A stretch of DNA of 64,000 nt from contig JAITGO010000018.1 in assembly GCA_031280615.1 (NCBI GenBank), positions 62,001 to 126,000 on the forward strand, written 5' to 3'. The notes beneath the pieces are model-generated. The model was given only the letters and a program-made list of their open reading frames with translations. It made no database searches and was not told the DNA's origin. The DNA comes from Desulfobulbus sp. (lineage in GTDB: Bacteria > Desulfobacterota > Desulfobulbia > Desulfobulbales > Desulfobulbaceae). The translations under genes were made by a program, and so were the position numbers. Every line of letters starts with the position of its first letter. Positions within the stretch are counted from its first letter, which is position 1. This document shows positions 19,420 to 31,064 of the stretch, piece after piece.

Positions 19420-22068
19420 TCAGACCCGGGCCAGGCCTTTGATGATACTGACCACGCTACCGATGGCCTCGTCGAGCTTGTCGGGCATGGTGCCGCCGGC
19501 CTGGGCCATGTCGGGCCGGCCGCCGCCCTTGCCGCCGACGATCGTCGCCACCCGGTTGACCAGGTCCCCGGCCTTGATCCGGCCGGTCAAGTCCTTGCTG
19601 ACCATGGCCAGCAAGGCAGCCTTGCCCTCGAACTCACCGCCGAGGACGATGATCCCCTGCGGCATCCTGTCGCGGATCTTGTCGCCGATCTCCCGCAGAG
19701 TCTTGGGGGAATCGAGCGGCACCCGGCTGGCCACCACCGGCATGGAATCGACCTCGACGCTTGCCGCCAGCAGCTGGTCGAGATCGGACAGGGCCATGGT
19801 GGCGTTGAGGGCGGCGATTTGCTTTTCCAGTTCCTTCTGCCGCTTGAGCAAGCTCTGGATCTTGTCGACCGCGCCCTCGAGCGGCCCGGAAATGACCGTA
19901 CTGATCGCGGAGGCCTGTCGGGCCAGCTCCTGTACCCAATGAACCGCAGCGGACCCGGTGAGGGCTTCGATCCGGCGGACCCCGGCGGCGATGCCGGTTT
20001 CCATCACAATCTTAAACAGGCCGATGTCACCGGTCATGCGGGCATGGGTGCCGCCGCACAGCTCCTTGCTGAATGCGCCGATGCTCACCACCCGTACCTC
20101 CTCGCCGTATTTTTCGCCGAACAGGGCGGTGGCTCCCTCGGCAATGGCCTGTTCGCGCCCGAGCAGGTTGGTGGCCACCGGCGTATTCTTGCGGATCTCG
20201 GCGTTGACCATCTGCTCGATGGTGCAGATTTCCCCATGAGTCAGCGGCGAAAAATGGGTGAAGTCAAACCGCAGGCGATTGTGGTCGACCGCCGATCCGG
20301 CCTGTTTGACATGGTCGCCCAGCACCTTTTTCATCGCCGCCTGCAAAAGATGGGTGGCGGTGTGGTTCAGCACGGTGTCGCCCCGCCGTTCGGCCACGGT
20401 CAGCTCGACCCGGGTGCCGACCGCCAGGGTTCCCTGAACCAGCCGGCCTTCGTGCAGGATCAGCCCGTCCACCGGGGCAAAGGTCTTTGCCACCACGAAC
20501 CGACCGGTCGGCCAGGCGATCTCGCCCTGGTCGCCGATCTGCCCGCCCGATTCGGCATAGAAGGGGGTCTGGGCGCAGAACAGGCGCAGCGTCTCCCCGG
20601 CCTGGGCTTCGGCCACCAATTGCCCGGCGGCGTTGACCATCCCCTCCACGGTCGAAACGCCCTGGGTGGCGCCGTAACCGATGAATTCGGCCTTTTTACC
20701 CTGGCTGCCCAGTTCGATGATGCCGGCCTCAAGATGGTCGACGTCGCTGCCCTTCCAGGATTTGCGCGACTGCTCGCGCTGCTGTTCCATGGCCGTGGCG
20801 AATCCGGGCTCGTCGAATCCCACCCCGCGCTCGATGGCCACATCGCGGACGATGTCCACCGGAAAGCCGTAGGTATCGTAGAGCTTGAAGATGAACTCGC
20901 CCGGAATGATTGCCCGGTCGCCCTCCGCCTTCTGCAACCGCTGGATTTCCTGGTCCAGCTTATTGAGGCCGTGATCCAGGGTTTCGCCGAAGCGCTCCTC
21001 CTCGTTGGTCACCACCTTGGCCAACAGCTCGGTGGTATGGGCGAGATGGGGGTAAGCGTGCTGCATTTCCTCGGTCACCAGGGCGCAGACTCCGGGAAAA
21101 AAGGAACTCAGCCCTAGGGCGCGGCCGTAGCGGATGGCTCGGCGCATGATCCGGCGCAGGACATAGCCCCGGCCTTCGTTCGAGGGCAGGACGCCATCGG
21201 CCACCAGAAAGGTGGTGGCCCGGGCATGGTCGGCGATGACCCGCATGGAGACGTCGTCGGCCTTGTCGGTGTGGTAGGGCTTACCCGAAAGCTTGGCCAC
21301 ATGGTCGATGATCGGGGTGAACAGGTCGCAGTCGTAGTTGTTGGTCTTGCCCTGCAGCACCGCCGCCACCCGCTCCAGCCCCATGCCGGTGTCGATGGAA
21401 GGCTTGGGCAGCGGCGTCATGGTGCCGCTCTCGTCCCGGTAGAACTGCATGAACACCAGGTTCCACAGCTCAAGGAAGCGGTCGCAATCGCAGCCCAGGG
21501 CACATTCCGGACGGCCGCAGCCCACTTGCGCGCCCTGATCGATATGAATCTCGGAGCAGGGGCCGCAGGGGCCGGTGTCGCCCATGGCCCAAAAATTGTC
21601 CTTCTCGCCCATGCGGACGATGCGGCCCTTGGGCAGGGTGTCGATCCGCTCCCACAGGGCATAGGCCTCGTCGTCGTCGTTATAGACCGTGACCCACAGG
21701 TGTTGGGGATCGATCTTCAATTTCTCGGTGAGGAACTCCCAGGCAAAGGCGATGGCCTCCTGTTTGAAATAATCGCCGAAGGAAAAATTGCCCAGCATTT
21801 CGAAGAAGGTGTGGTGGCGGGCGGTGTAGCCGACGTTTTCCAGATCGTTGTGCTTGCCGCCGGCCCGGACGCTGGCCTGGGCGGTGGCGGCCCGGACATA
21901 GGGCCTGGTTTCCTCGCCCATGAAGACTTTCTTGAACTGGACCATGCCCGAGTTGACAAAAAGCAGGGTGGGGTCGTCGATGGGCACCAGGGAGGATGCA
22001 GGCACCCTGGTGTGCCCCTTGCTCTCAAAAAACTCCAAGAAGGATTGTCGAATGTCGTTACCGGTCAT
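19420..22068 (-). CDS. alaS: Alanyl-tRNA synthetase
   Basis: Class II synthetase charging tRNA-Ala, 882 residues. The start is placed at 22068 (MTGNDIRQSFLEFFESKGH), because the frame upstream of it has no family match. Class II motifs appear in FVNSGMVQFKKVF and AGGKHNDLENVG (residues about 40-90). The editing-domain zinc site is HTATH near residue 568 plus CGGTH near residue 670. The C-terminal DHHA1-type domain with GGKGGGRPDMAQAGG is near residue 848. It leads the long minus-strand run into the fatty-acid/ole cluster. Confidence 0.97.
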   Translation of the reverse strand: MTGNDIRQSFLEFFESKGHTRVPASSLVPIDDPTLLFVNSGMVQFKKVFMGEETRPYVRAATAQASVRAGGKHNDLENVGYTARHHTFFEMLGNFSFGDYFKQEAIAFAWEFLTEKLKIDPQHLWVTVYNDDDEAYALWERIDTLPKGRIVRMGEKDNFWAMGDTGPCGPCSEIHIDQGAQVGCGRPECALGCDCDRFLELWNLVFMQFYRDESGTMTPLPKPSIDTGMGLERVAAVLQGKTNNYDCDLFTPIIDHVAKLSGKPYHTDKADDVSMRVIADHARATTFLVADGVLPSNEGRGYVLRRIMRRAIRYGRALGLSSFFPGVCALVTEEMQHAYPHLAHTTELLAKVVTNEEERFGETLDHGLNKLDQEIQRLQKAEGDRAIIPGEFIFKLYDTYGFPVDIVRDVAIERGVGFDEPGFATAMEQQREQSRKSWKGSDVDHLEAGIIELGSQGKKAEFIGYGATQGVSTVEGMVNAAGQLVAEAQAGETLRLFCAQTPFYAESGGQIGDQGEIAWPTGRFVVAKTFAPVDGLILHEGRLVQGTLAVGTRVELTVAERRGDTVLNHTATHLLQAAMKKVLGDHVKQAGSAVDHNRLRFDFTHFSPLTHGEICTIEQMVNAEIRKNTPVATNLLGREQAIAEGATALFGEKYGEEVRVVSIGAFSKELCGGTHARMTGDIGLFKIVMETGIAAGVRRIEALTGSAAVHWVQELARQASAISTVISGPLEGAVDKIQSLLKRQKELEKQIAALNATMALSDLDQLLAASVEVDSMPVVASRVPLDSPKTLREIGDKIRDRMPQGIIVLGGEFEGKAALLAMVSKDLTGRIKAGDLVNRVATIVGGKGGGRPDMAQAGGTMPDKLDEAIGSVVSIIKGLARV

Positions 22069-22191
22069 TGCGTCGTCAGAGCGTTTATTTTTCCGGGAAG
22101 GGCGGCCCGGTCCGCTGCGCGCCCTCGCCCTCGGCGCGGACAGGCGCGACAAAACGCGCCCATGCGGGGCATTCTCACCGCAAAGTTTTCC

Positions 22192-22219
22192 ATGATACCA
22201 TGAAATGAAATGTTGCAAA
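22192..22219 (-). promoter_or_regulatory. Candidate promoter for alaS and the following cluster
   Basis: On the minus strand TTTGCA (22214-22219, four of six to the -35 consensus) is followed after 16 bases by TATCAT (22192-22197, five of six to the -10 consensus). This lies about 124 bases upstream of the alaS start. If real, it could drive alaS plus the downstream ketosynthase. Not verifiable by eye alone. Confidence 0.35.
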
Positions 22220-22249
22220 GGAAAAACGGCAACCGGGGCAGAGCAAGAA

Positions 22250-22284
22250 CCCGACCGGCGAAATGCGGGCATTTGCCGGTCGGG
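22250..22284 (-). terminator. Strong hairpin after acs, probable terminator
   Basis: Arms cccgaccggc (22250-22259) and gccggtcggg (22275-22284) are perfectly complementary. The inner bases aaatg / cattt extend the stem to 15 pairs with one bulged G and a four-base loop. It lies 54 bases past the acs stop and before the alaS promoter candidate. There is no T tract on either side, so it could be a Rho-assisted terminator or an mRNA 3'-end stabiliser. Confidence 0.5.
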
Positions 22285-22338
22285 AGGCGGATGGCGCGAC
22301 GTTGCGAGTCGCGCGATGGTGCGCGGGCTGGGGTCGGA

Positions 22339-24324
<1,986 letters not shown>

Positions 24325-24912
24325 GATAGTCCCCCCTCAACGTAAGGCTGTGTCACAAATCCATGCCGGCCGTCCAAAAAATAGGCGACAGGCACGGCCA
24401 GTCCCCAGGAATGCTTCCGCCGTCTCCGTGTGCCACATTGAAGGCATACCACCTGCAAGCCACGGCCGTTGCAGTGCCCGAATTTCCTGGGGCGGCAATC
24501 CAAAATTCAATATGTACAGAAATTTTTCGAAAAAAGAAAACGTTTACCGAGGGCCAATCCGCCGAAAACGCATTTTCCCGGCCGAAAAGTTCCGCCTTCG
24601 CCCGAACCGGCGGCCAGGCATCAGCACAACCGTGGTCAACCATCAATTTTCTTGCTGTTTCGAGACGATACCCGAACACTTCCGGGTGCGCCAAAACCCG
24701 TTTTGCCGCACACCCATTCGGCCGGCCGGTGTTTTTCTTTAGGAGGTATTCGTATGATCATCGACGATTGGAGCTGCTGCTGACCACCCTGGTCGACGCC
24801 AATCTCCTCCTGTTCGGTTTCAGCACGTTCTGCCCGCTGGCAGTGGTCTTGAAAAAACTGGGCATCCCGGAAACAAGATTCCCCAAAACCTGAGGCGCGG
24901 AGCCGGAGCTCT
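24325..24912. other. 588-base intergenic region between acs and the MFS gene
   Basis: No protein family is recognisable on either strand. Apart from the nine-codon plus-strand frame at 24754-24783 (listed separately), open frames here lack ribosome-binding sites or plausible composition. The acs promoter should lie in the left part, but no clear -35/-10 pair stood out. The right end may contain remnants of decayed sequence. Confidence 0.4.
24754..24783 (+). CDS. Nine-residue mini-ORF with a near-perfect Shine-Dalgarno
   Basis: ATG at 24754 opens a frame encoding MIIDDWSCC and stopping at TGA (24781-24783). AGGAGGT at 24741-24747 lies six bases upstream, among the best ribosome-binding sites in the window. 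No same-strand gene follows for almost 3 kb, so it is not an ordinary attenuator leader. It may be a tiny peptide, a fossil of a lost gene, or chance. No function is assigned. Confidence 0.25.
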   Translation: MIIDDWSCC

Positions 24913-26256
24913 TCAGCCGCGCCCGGTCCGGGAACGGCCGCGCCGCAGCCGGGGAAGACAGCACAGGGCCACCAGCGCCAGTCCGGCGATCAGGTAGAGG
25001 GGGAAAAAAAACATCGCCTCCTTGAATGCCTGGTCGGCAATGAGGTTCGGCGCCCAATCGGGATGGAGGCCGGTCCGGTCGTGGCGCAGCACCTGGATCA
25101 CTCCGGCGTAGATCAGGCCGATGCAGCCGTAGGCCGCGTTGAACACCAGTCCCTTGAAACTCAGGACTGTGGCCCGTTGCGCCGAATCGGTGAGCGCATT
25201 CAGGTAATGGCTGGTGAAATAGCTGGTCAGGGTCAGGCCGGTGAAGACCAGCATCATCGGCAGCGCTCCGAAATAGGGAATGAAAAGCGGCAACAGCGAG
25301 AGAGAGGCCAGCGACAGGCAGCCGAGCGCCAGCGCGTTGCCGCCGGGCGGCAGACGCTCGGCCATGATCCGGGCCAAGCGGGGAACGAACAGCCCGAGTA
25401 CCGCCGCCGCCGAACCCAGCAGGCCGAAACTGGCCTCGGGCAGGCCGATCAGCCGGTAGTATTCGCTGGTCAGGGTCGCAAGCATCCGCAGGGTATGGTC
25501 GAACACCGTGGCAAACAAAATGACGGCCAGGACCATGGGGGTGGCCAGAATCCATTTGCCGGCCTGGAAAATCAGGCGGATTCCCGCCCGCAAAGTGGTG
25601 GTCGCGGCCCGCGGTCCGGCTTGTCCCGCCACTCCTTCGGGCTCCCGCATCCGCCAGGTGGCTGCCAGCGCCAGCAGGCCGAACAGCAGGGTCAGGTACA
25701 GCGGATAGCGCATGGTGTCCTGGAGGGTGACGGAAACGCCGGGAACCAGCCAGCCGATCACCCGGTTGACCGCTTCCGGGTCGTACACCAGGGCCCCGGC
25801 GGTCATGGCAAAGATATAGCCGACGCTTTGGGCGCGCATCTGCATCTCCAGCACCTTGGGCCAGACCGCGGCCTTGCCGTGCGCAACCAGGGTGTCGTAG
25901 GCCAGGGCCTCGTCGGCGCCGCTGGCCATGGCCTCGGCCAGGCCGCTCAGCACCCGGTTACCAAGAAAGGCCCAGAAAACGAGCCGGGGATTGCCCAGCG
26001 GCACAAAGGCGATAAGCGCCATCTCGGCAATCATCAACAGGGAAGTGGCGATCAGCAGCACCCTCCTGCCCAGCAGATCGGCCAAGGCGCCGGAGGGGAC
26101 TTCCGCCAGCACGATGGTCGCCGCCCAGACGGTGTTGAGCACCGCGAACTGCTCCAGGCTCAGGCCGTAATCGAGAAAAAGGACGGTAAAGACGGGGTAG
26201 TAGAATCTGGCGTTGAAGAGAACGCGAAAGGCGATGAACAGGCGGATGTTGGGCAT
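24913..26256 (-). CDS. Major facilitator superfamily transporter
   Basis: Inner-membrane transporter of about 447 residues with some 11-12 hydrophobic segments. The loop after the second helix, EVPSGALADLLGRRVLL, is the MFS motif (GxxAD-x2-GRR). The start at 26256 (MPNIRLFIAFRVLFNARFYYPVF) is chosen because relatives begin just before the first helix; the frame runs 39 codons further upstream and no ribosome-binding site decides. The substrate is unknown. It lies 206 bases downstream of the alcohol dehydrogenase. Confidence 0.85.
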   Translation of the reverse strand: MPNIRLFIAFRVLFNARFYYPVFTVLFLDYGLSLEQFAVLNTVWAATIVLAEVPSGALADLLGRRVLLIATSLLMIAEMALIAFVPLGNPRLVFWAFLGNRVLSGLAEAMASGADEALAYDTLVAHGKAAVWPKVLEMQMRAQSVGYIFAMTAGALVYDPEAVNRVIGWLVPGVSVTLQDTMRYPLYLTLLFGLLALAATWRMREPEGVAGQAGPRAATTTLRAGIRLIFQAGKWILATPMVLAVILFATVFDHTLRMLATLTSEYYRLIGLPEASFGLLGSAAAVLGLFVPRLARIMAERLPPGGNALALGCLSLASLSLLPLFIPYFGALPMMLVFTGLTLTSYFTSHYLNALTDSAQRATVLSFKGLVFNAAYGCIGLIYAGVIQVLRHDRTGLHPDWAPNLIADQAFKEAMFFFPLYLIAGLALVALCCLPRLRRGRSRTGRG

Positions 26257-26462
26257 CGCATAGAGGAAGGAGGCGGATTCCGCCGGTCCCGCTGCCCTTG
26301 TTGCCACCGCACGCACCTCGCATCCTTGAGTTTTTCGCCGCCCCAAAAAACAACCCCGACCGTTTACATCCACCGACAGGACAAAACGGACGAGGTTGCG
26401 GCAATCTATTCGGCGCGGCCCGAAGACCGGCGCCGGTCAGAACATCCTTGCGGGCGGGGTGG

Positions 26463-27653
<1,191 letters not shown>

Positions 27654-27719
27654 TCAAGAATGATGTCGGCTGCCGCCCGAGGCGCTTGCCCCGGCCGCAA
27701 GTCCGATCCGGAACGAACC

Positions 27720-28604
27720 ATGAAGGAAATCGAAGCCTTAACCAGGGAATTGTACGCCGACTCCCCCCAAGGTACCCTTTACCATTACACCACCTTCAGC
27801 GGCCTGCTCGGCATCGTCAACAGCCGGGCGCTCTGGGCCAGCGACATCCGCTACATGAACGACTCCGCCGAACTGCGCCACACCGCCAACCTGATCGCCG
27901 CCGAGGTGCGCGAGCGGATCGACAGCGGCCACGCCGACTCCGGCCTTTTGTCCCTGTTCGTCGACTGGGTCTCGCACCGGATCACCAACGGCCGTATGCT
28001 GTTCGGGGCTTCCTTCCGCTCGCACGGCAACCTACTGAGCCAGTGGCGGGGCTACAGCTCGCCGGGCCGGGGGGTCAGCCTGGGGTTTGCTCCCGACTAC
28101 ATCCTGCGCTGCGCCGAGCGGCAGCGGTTCATGATCGGCAAGTGCATCTACGAACCGGCGCGGCAGCGGGCCTTGATCCGGCAAGTGGTCGACGCGGTGG
28201 AAGAGTTGGCGGCCGGACTGGGCCGCGAGGACTGCCCGGCCGGCGAACGGAGCGTCCTGTACCGCTCGGCCTTCTCGGCCGTGGAGACCGACCTGCTGCG
28301 GATCGCGGCCATCCTCAAGCATCCGTCGTTCCGCGAGGAAAAAGAATGGCGCATCGTCTCTCCGGTATTCGCCAACAGCGCCGACTCGCCGATTCTCTTC
28401 CGCGAAGGGCACGCCATGCTGGTGCCCTACATCGAATTCGGCCTCAGCCTGGACGGACGACCGCTGGCCATGGACCACCTCTATCTGGGGCCCACGGCCA
28501 ATATCAATATTTCGATGAATTCCCTTGGGATGTTTCTGGAACAAAACGGCATCGTGCCGCAACGCGGCATCGAGTACTGCCAGATTCCGTTCCGTCAGCG
28601 GTAG
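27720..28604 (+). CDS. DUF2971 domain protein
   Basis: 294-residue soluble protein. LYHYTTFSGLLGIVNSRALWASDIRYMNDSAE near residues 19-50 is the DUF2971 hallmark, with later EEKEWRIV near residue 205. The biochemical role of the family is not known to me. The start at 27720 is preferred over the longer frame from 27660 because the family match begins at once. It is transcribed away from the alcohol dehydrogenase, and its 3' end converges on the sugar kinase. Confidence 0.8.
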   Translation: MKEIEALTRELYADSPQGTLYHYTTFSGLLGIVNSRALWASDIRYMNDSAELRHTANLIAAEVRERIDSGHADSGLLSLFVDWVSHRITNGRMLFGASFRSHGNLLSQWRGYSSPGRGVSLGFAPDYILRCAERQRFMIGKCIYEPARQRALIRQVVDAVEELAAGLGREDCPAGERSVLYRSAFSAVETDLLRIAAILKHPSFREEKEWRIVSPVFANSADSPILFREGHAMLVPYIEFGLSLDGRPLAMDHLYLGPTANINISMNSLGMFLEQNGIVPQRGIEYCQIPFRQR

Positions 28605-28614
28605 GCGGCGGCCA

Positions 28615-28631
28615 CGGCGCGGGCCGCGCCG
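28615..28631. terminator. Hairpin between convergent genes
   Basis: Arms cggcgcg (28615-28621) and cgcgccg (28625-28631) with a three-base loop sit in the 28-base gap between two convergent stop codons. No T tract follows on either strand. Its placement suggests a shared transcription end, but the GC-rich context makes chance pairing possible. Confidence 0.35.
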
Positions 28632-28632
28632 C

Positions 28633-29499
28633 TCAGATGAATTTTTCCTGCTCGATCCAGGCGCGGGTACCCAGCGAAGCGCAGGACAGGCTGGCCACTT
28701 CACCGGCACGTTCGAGGCTGAGGAGGAAATCGTTTTCCAGGATGTAGTGGCAGAAAGCGCCATGAAAGATGTCGCCGGCGCCCAGGGTGTCCATGACCTT
28801 GACCGGCATCACCGGCACCTCGCACAGTCGGCCGCCGGTCTGTGCCAGGATCGGGTCGCCGTCCCTGGTGACGGCCATATGTTCGATGCCATGCCCGCGC
28901 ATGTAGGCGAAGACGCTGTCGGGGGTGGTGCAGCCCGGCGGATAGAAGGCGGCGGAGCAGATGGCGTAATCGACCAGGGGCAGCAGGCTTTCCAACCCTT
29001 CCTTCCAACTGCCTCCATCCAGGATCACCGGTATTCGCTTCGGCTTGGCCATGGCGGCCAACTGCATCGCCTGCGGCAGGTAGAAGCCGTCGAGCATGAG
29101 GAGGTCGGCGTACTCCAGGGTGGTTTCGTTGACGCAGTCGCGGCGGAGCTTGCGGAGATCGGTATTGGAATAGACCACGCTGCGCTCGCCGTTGGACAGA
29201 TCGACCATGATGGCGGACAGGATCGGCGGACGGCGGGGCTGGTCGGTGCTGTCGATCAGGCGCACCTTGTGGGCGGCCAGGTCGGCCTTGGCCAGATCGG
29301 CCAGGGGATGCTGGCCGAGGCCGGTGATCAGCGAGGCCTCGTTGCCGAAGGAGGCGAAGGTAACGGCGGAATTGGCCGCCGGTCCGCCGGCATAGGCCAA
29401 CTGCCGCTCGGCCTTGAGCTTCTGGTTGCGCTGGAGATAGTGCGGCACATAGTAGACGATATCAGCGGTCGACAAGCCGAGAAAAACACCTTTTTGCAT
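28633..29499 (-). CDS. PfkB/ribokinase-family carbohydrate kinase
   Basis: 288-residue sugar kinase. The first PfkB signature region is YAGGPAANSAVTFASFG (about residues 36-52), and the catalytic second signature DTLGAGDIFHGAF is near residue 245 with the base aspartate in GAGD. The start at 29499 (MQKGVFLGLS) fits family length. The substrate could be ribose, fructose, a nucleoside or another sugar; nothing in the neighbourhood decides. Confidence 0.88.
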   Translation of the reverse strand: MQKGVFLGLSTADIVYYVPHYLQRNQKLKAERQLAYAGGPAANSAVTFASFGNEASLITGLGQHPLADLAKADLAAHKVRLIDSTDQPRRPPILSAIMVDLSNGERSVVYSNTDLRKLRRDCVNETTLEYADLLMLDGFYLPQAMQLAAMAKPKRIPVILDGGSWKEGLESLLPLVDYAICSAAFYPPGCTTPDSVFAYMRGHGIEHMAVTRDGDPILAQTGGRLCEVPVMPVKVMDTLGAGDIFHGAFCHYILENDFLLSLERAGEVASLSCASLGTRAWIEQEKFI

Positions 29500-29670
29500 G
29501 GTCTGGGTCCGTCGGGAGAAAGGATCGGTACTGGGTCCGTGTGTACCCATGATAGCCGGAATCGAGCCAAAAAAAAGCCCTGGCATGAAAAAAACGCAGC
29601 ATTCCCTGAAAAATCGAGCGACCAGGAGAACGCCATGGGTTTGACAGCTGCGGCCGGGAAACGCCCCGGA

Positions 29671-30774
29671 CTATTTCACGGCGCGCTGAAGCCGGCGGGG
29701 GTGCGCCCCGGCCCGGGGCTGTTCCTCGCCTGCGGTTGCGTGAGCCGGCAGATCGCCCGCACCGACCGCAGACAGGACGTCTTGTACCGAAGAGTTGGCG
29801 CGATGGCGGTCGGGCGGGAGCAGGCCCGAGCCGCCGTCCGCCTGCATCTCGCCGTAGGCGACCACCCGGTTTTTCCCTTGCCGCTTGGCCTCGAACAGGG
29901 CATGGTCCGCCGTTCCCAGCAGATCGACCATGGTGTGGCCGTTTTCCGGATAGGCGGCCACCCCGCAACTGACGGTCAAACCGAGATCGAGTCCATGGGC
30001 CACCAGGAACCGGCTGGCGGCAATCGCCTCGCGGATCCTGCGGACCAGCCGGCTGCCCGCCGTAATGTCGCGGCCGGGCAGAATCAGGACGAATTCGTCG
30101 CCGCCGTAGCTGACGCCGTAGCATCCCCTCGGCAGCAGCGGCTTGATCACGCCGGCCAACTCGGCAATGGCCCGGCTGCCGTTGAGATGCCCATGGCGGT
30201 CGACCACCTGTTTGAACGAGTCGATGTCGAGAAACGAGGCGGTGACCGCCCGGTCCGGGTATTTGTCCAGGTAGCGCTGCAGGGTTTTATAAAGGTAGCG
30301 AGTGTTGTACAAGCCGGTCAGATCGTCGAGAAACGAGAGCTTGCGGTAGCGGGCGCGGCTCGCTTTCAATTCCTGCTGGGTTTTGCACAAGGACAGATGG
30401 GTCCTGACCCGGGCGAGCAACTCCTCCCTGGTCGAGGGTTTGACGATGTAATCCTGGCCGCCCGCGGCAAAACCGGCGACGATATCCTCCTTGTAGCTGC
30501 TGGCGGTGACGAAAAACACAGGGGTGTCGGCGGTGCGGACATCCTTCTTGATGATCCGGCAGGTCTCGATGCCGGACAGGCCCGGCATCTCGATATCCAG
30601 GAGGATGAGATCCGGAACGAGCGTTTCCAGCCGCGCCAGGGCCTCCTGGCCGCTGGCGGCCACCGCCACCGCATAGCCGGCGTGGCCCAACACCTCGGCG
30701 ATCAGGGTGGTAACCAGCGGGTTGTCGTCGACGACTAAAATTGTATTATCCGTTGTTTTCGTTCTCTTTTTCAT
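29671..30774 (-). CDS. Response regulator diguanylate cyclase (REC-GGDEF)
   Basis: 367-residue two-domain signalling protein. The receiver has the acidic pair in VVDDNP (15-16), phosphoacceptor D60 (LILLDIEMPG) and K112. The GGDEF domain has an intact active site at 224-228 (SYGGDEF), so it should make c-di-GMP on phosphorylation. The position five residues before GGDEF lacks the RxxD inhibitory site, so product feedback there is unlikely. The start at 30774 excludes 83 upstream codons without family match. No cognate kinase is adjacent. Confidence 0.92.
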   Translation of the reverse strand: MKKRTKTTDNTILVVDDNPLVTTLIAEVLGHAGYAVAVAASGQEALARLETLVPDLILLDIEMPGLSGIETCRIIKKDVRTADTPVFFVTASSYKEDIVAGFAAGGQDYIVKPSTREELLARVRTHLSLCKTQQELKASRARYRKLSFLDDLTGLYNTRYLYKTLQRYLDKYPDRAVTASFLDIDSFKQVVDRHGHLNGSRAIAELAGVIKPLLPRGCYGVSYGGDEFVLILPGRDITAGSRLVRRIREAIAASRFLVAHGLDLGLTVSCGVAAYPENGHTMVDLLGTADHALFEAKRQGKNRVVAYGEMQADGGSGLLPPDRHRANSSVQDVLSAVGAGDLPAHATAGEEQPRAGAHPRRLQRAVK

Positions 30775-31064
30775 GGAACTATAGTGAAGAAAAACGCCGC
30801 GAAAGTCAAGGGCGCAGCCGCAAGCCGCGTTCTCTTTTGCCAATGCCTCCGGCACCTTGCGCTCCCGATGCGGCCAAGCGGCCTGCCGGACGGCGCGGCC
30901 GGTGCCACCCCGTGCCGCAATTTTATTTTTCTCGCTTGCAGGCGAACACCGACGGCGCCCAGCGCGTCTTTTCCGTTGCGGCCCGGTCAAGGCCTGCGTA
31001 GATTGACCTACACAGCGGCCCAACCGGTCCAGCCGCCCACCCTTTCGATTCTCGAGGCCAGCCG

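Noticed and set aside
22069..22272. 68-codon N-terminal extension of AlaS
   Set aside because: Arg/Ser-rich, without family match, and it overlaps the promoter and hairpin candidates; MTGNDIRQSF is the canonical start.
24754..24860. Selenoprotein reading through TGA at 24781
   Set aside because: The extended frame stops again soon and resembles no protein; no SECIS-like hairpin was evident.
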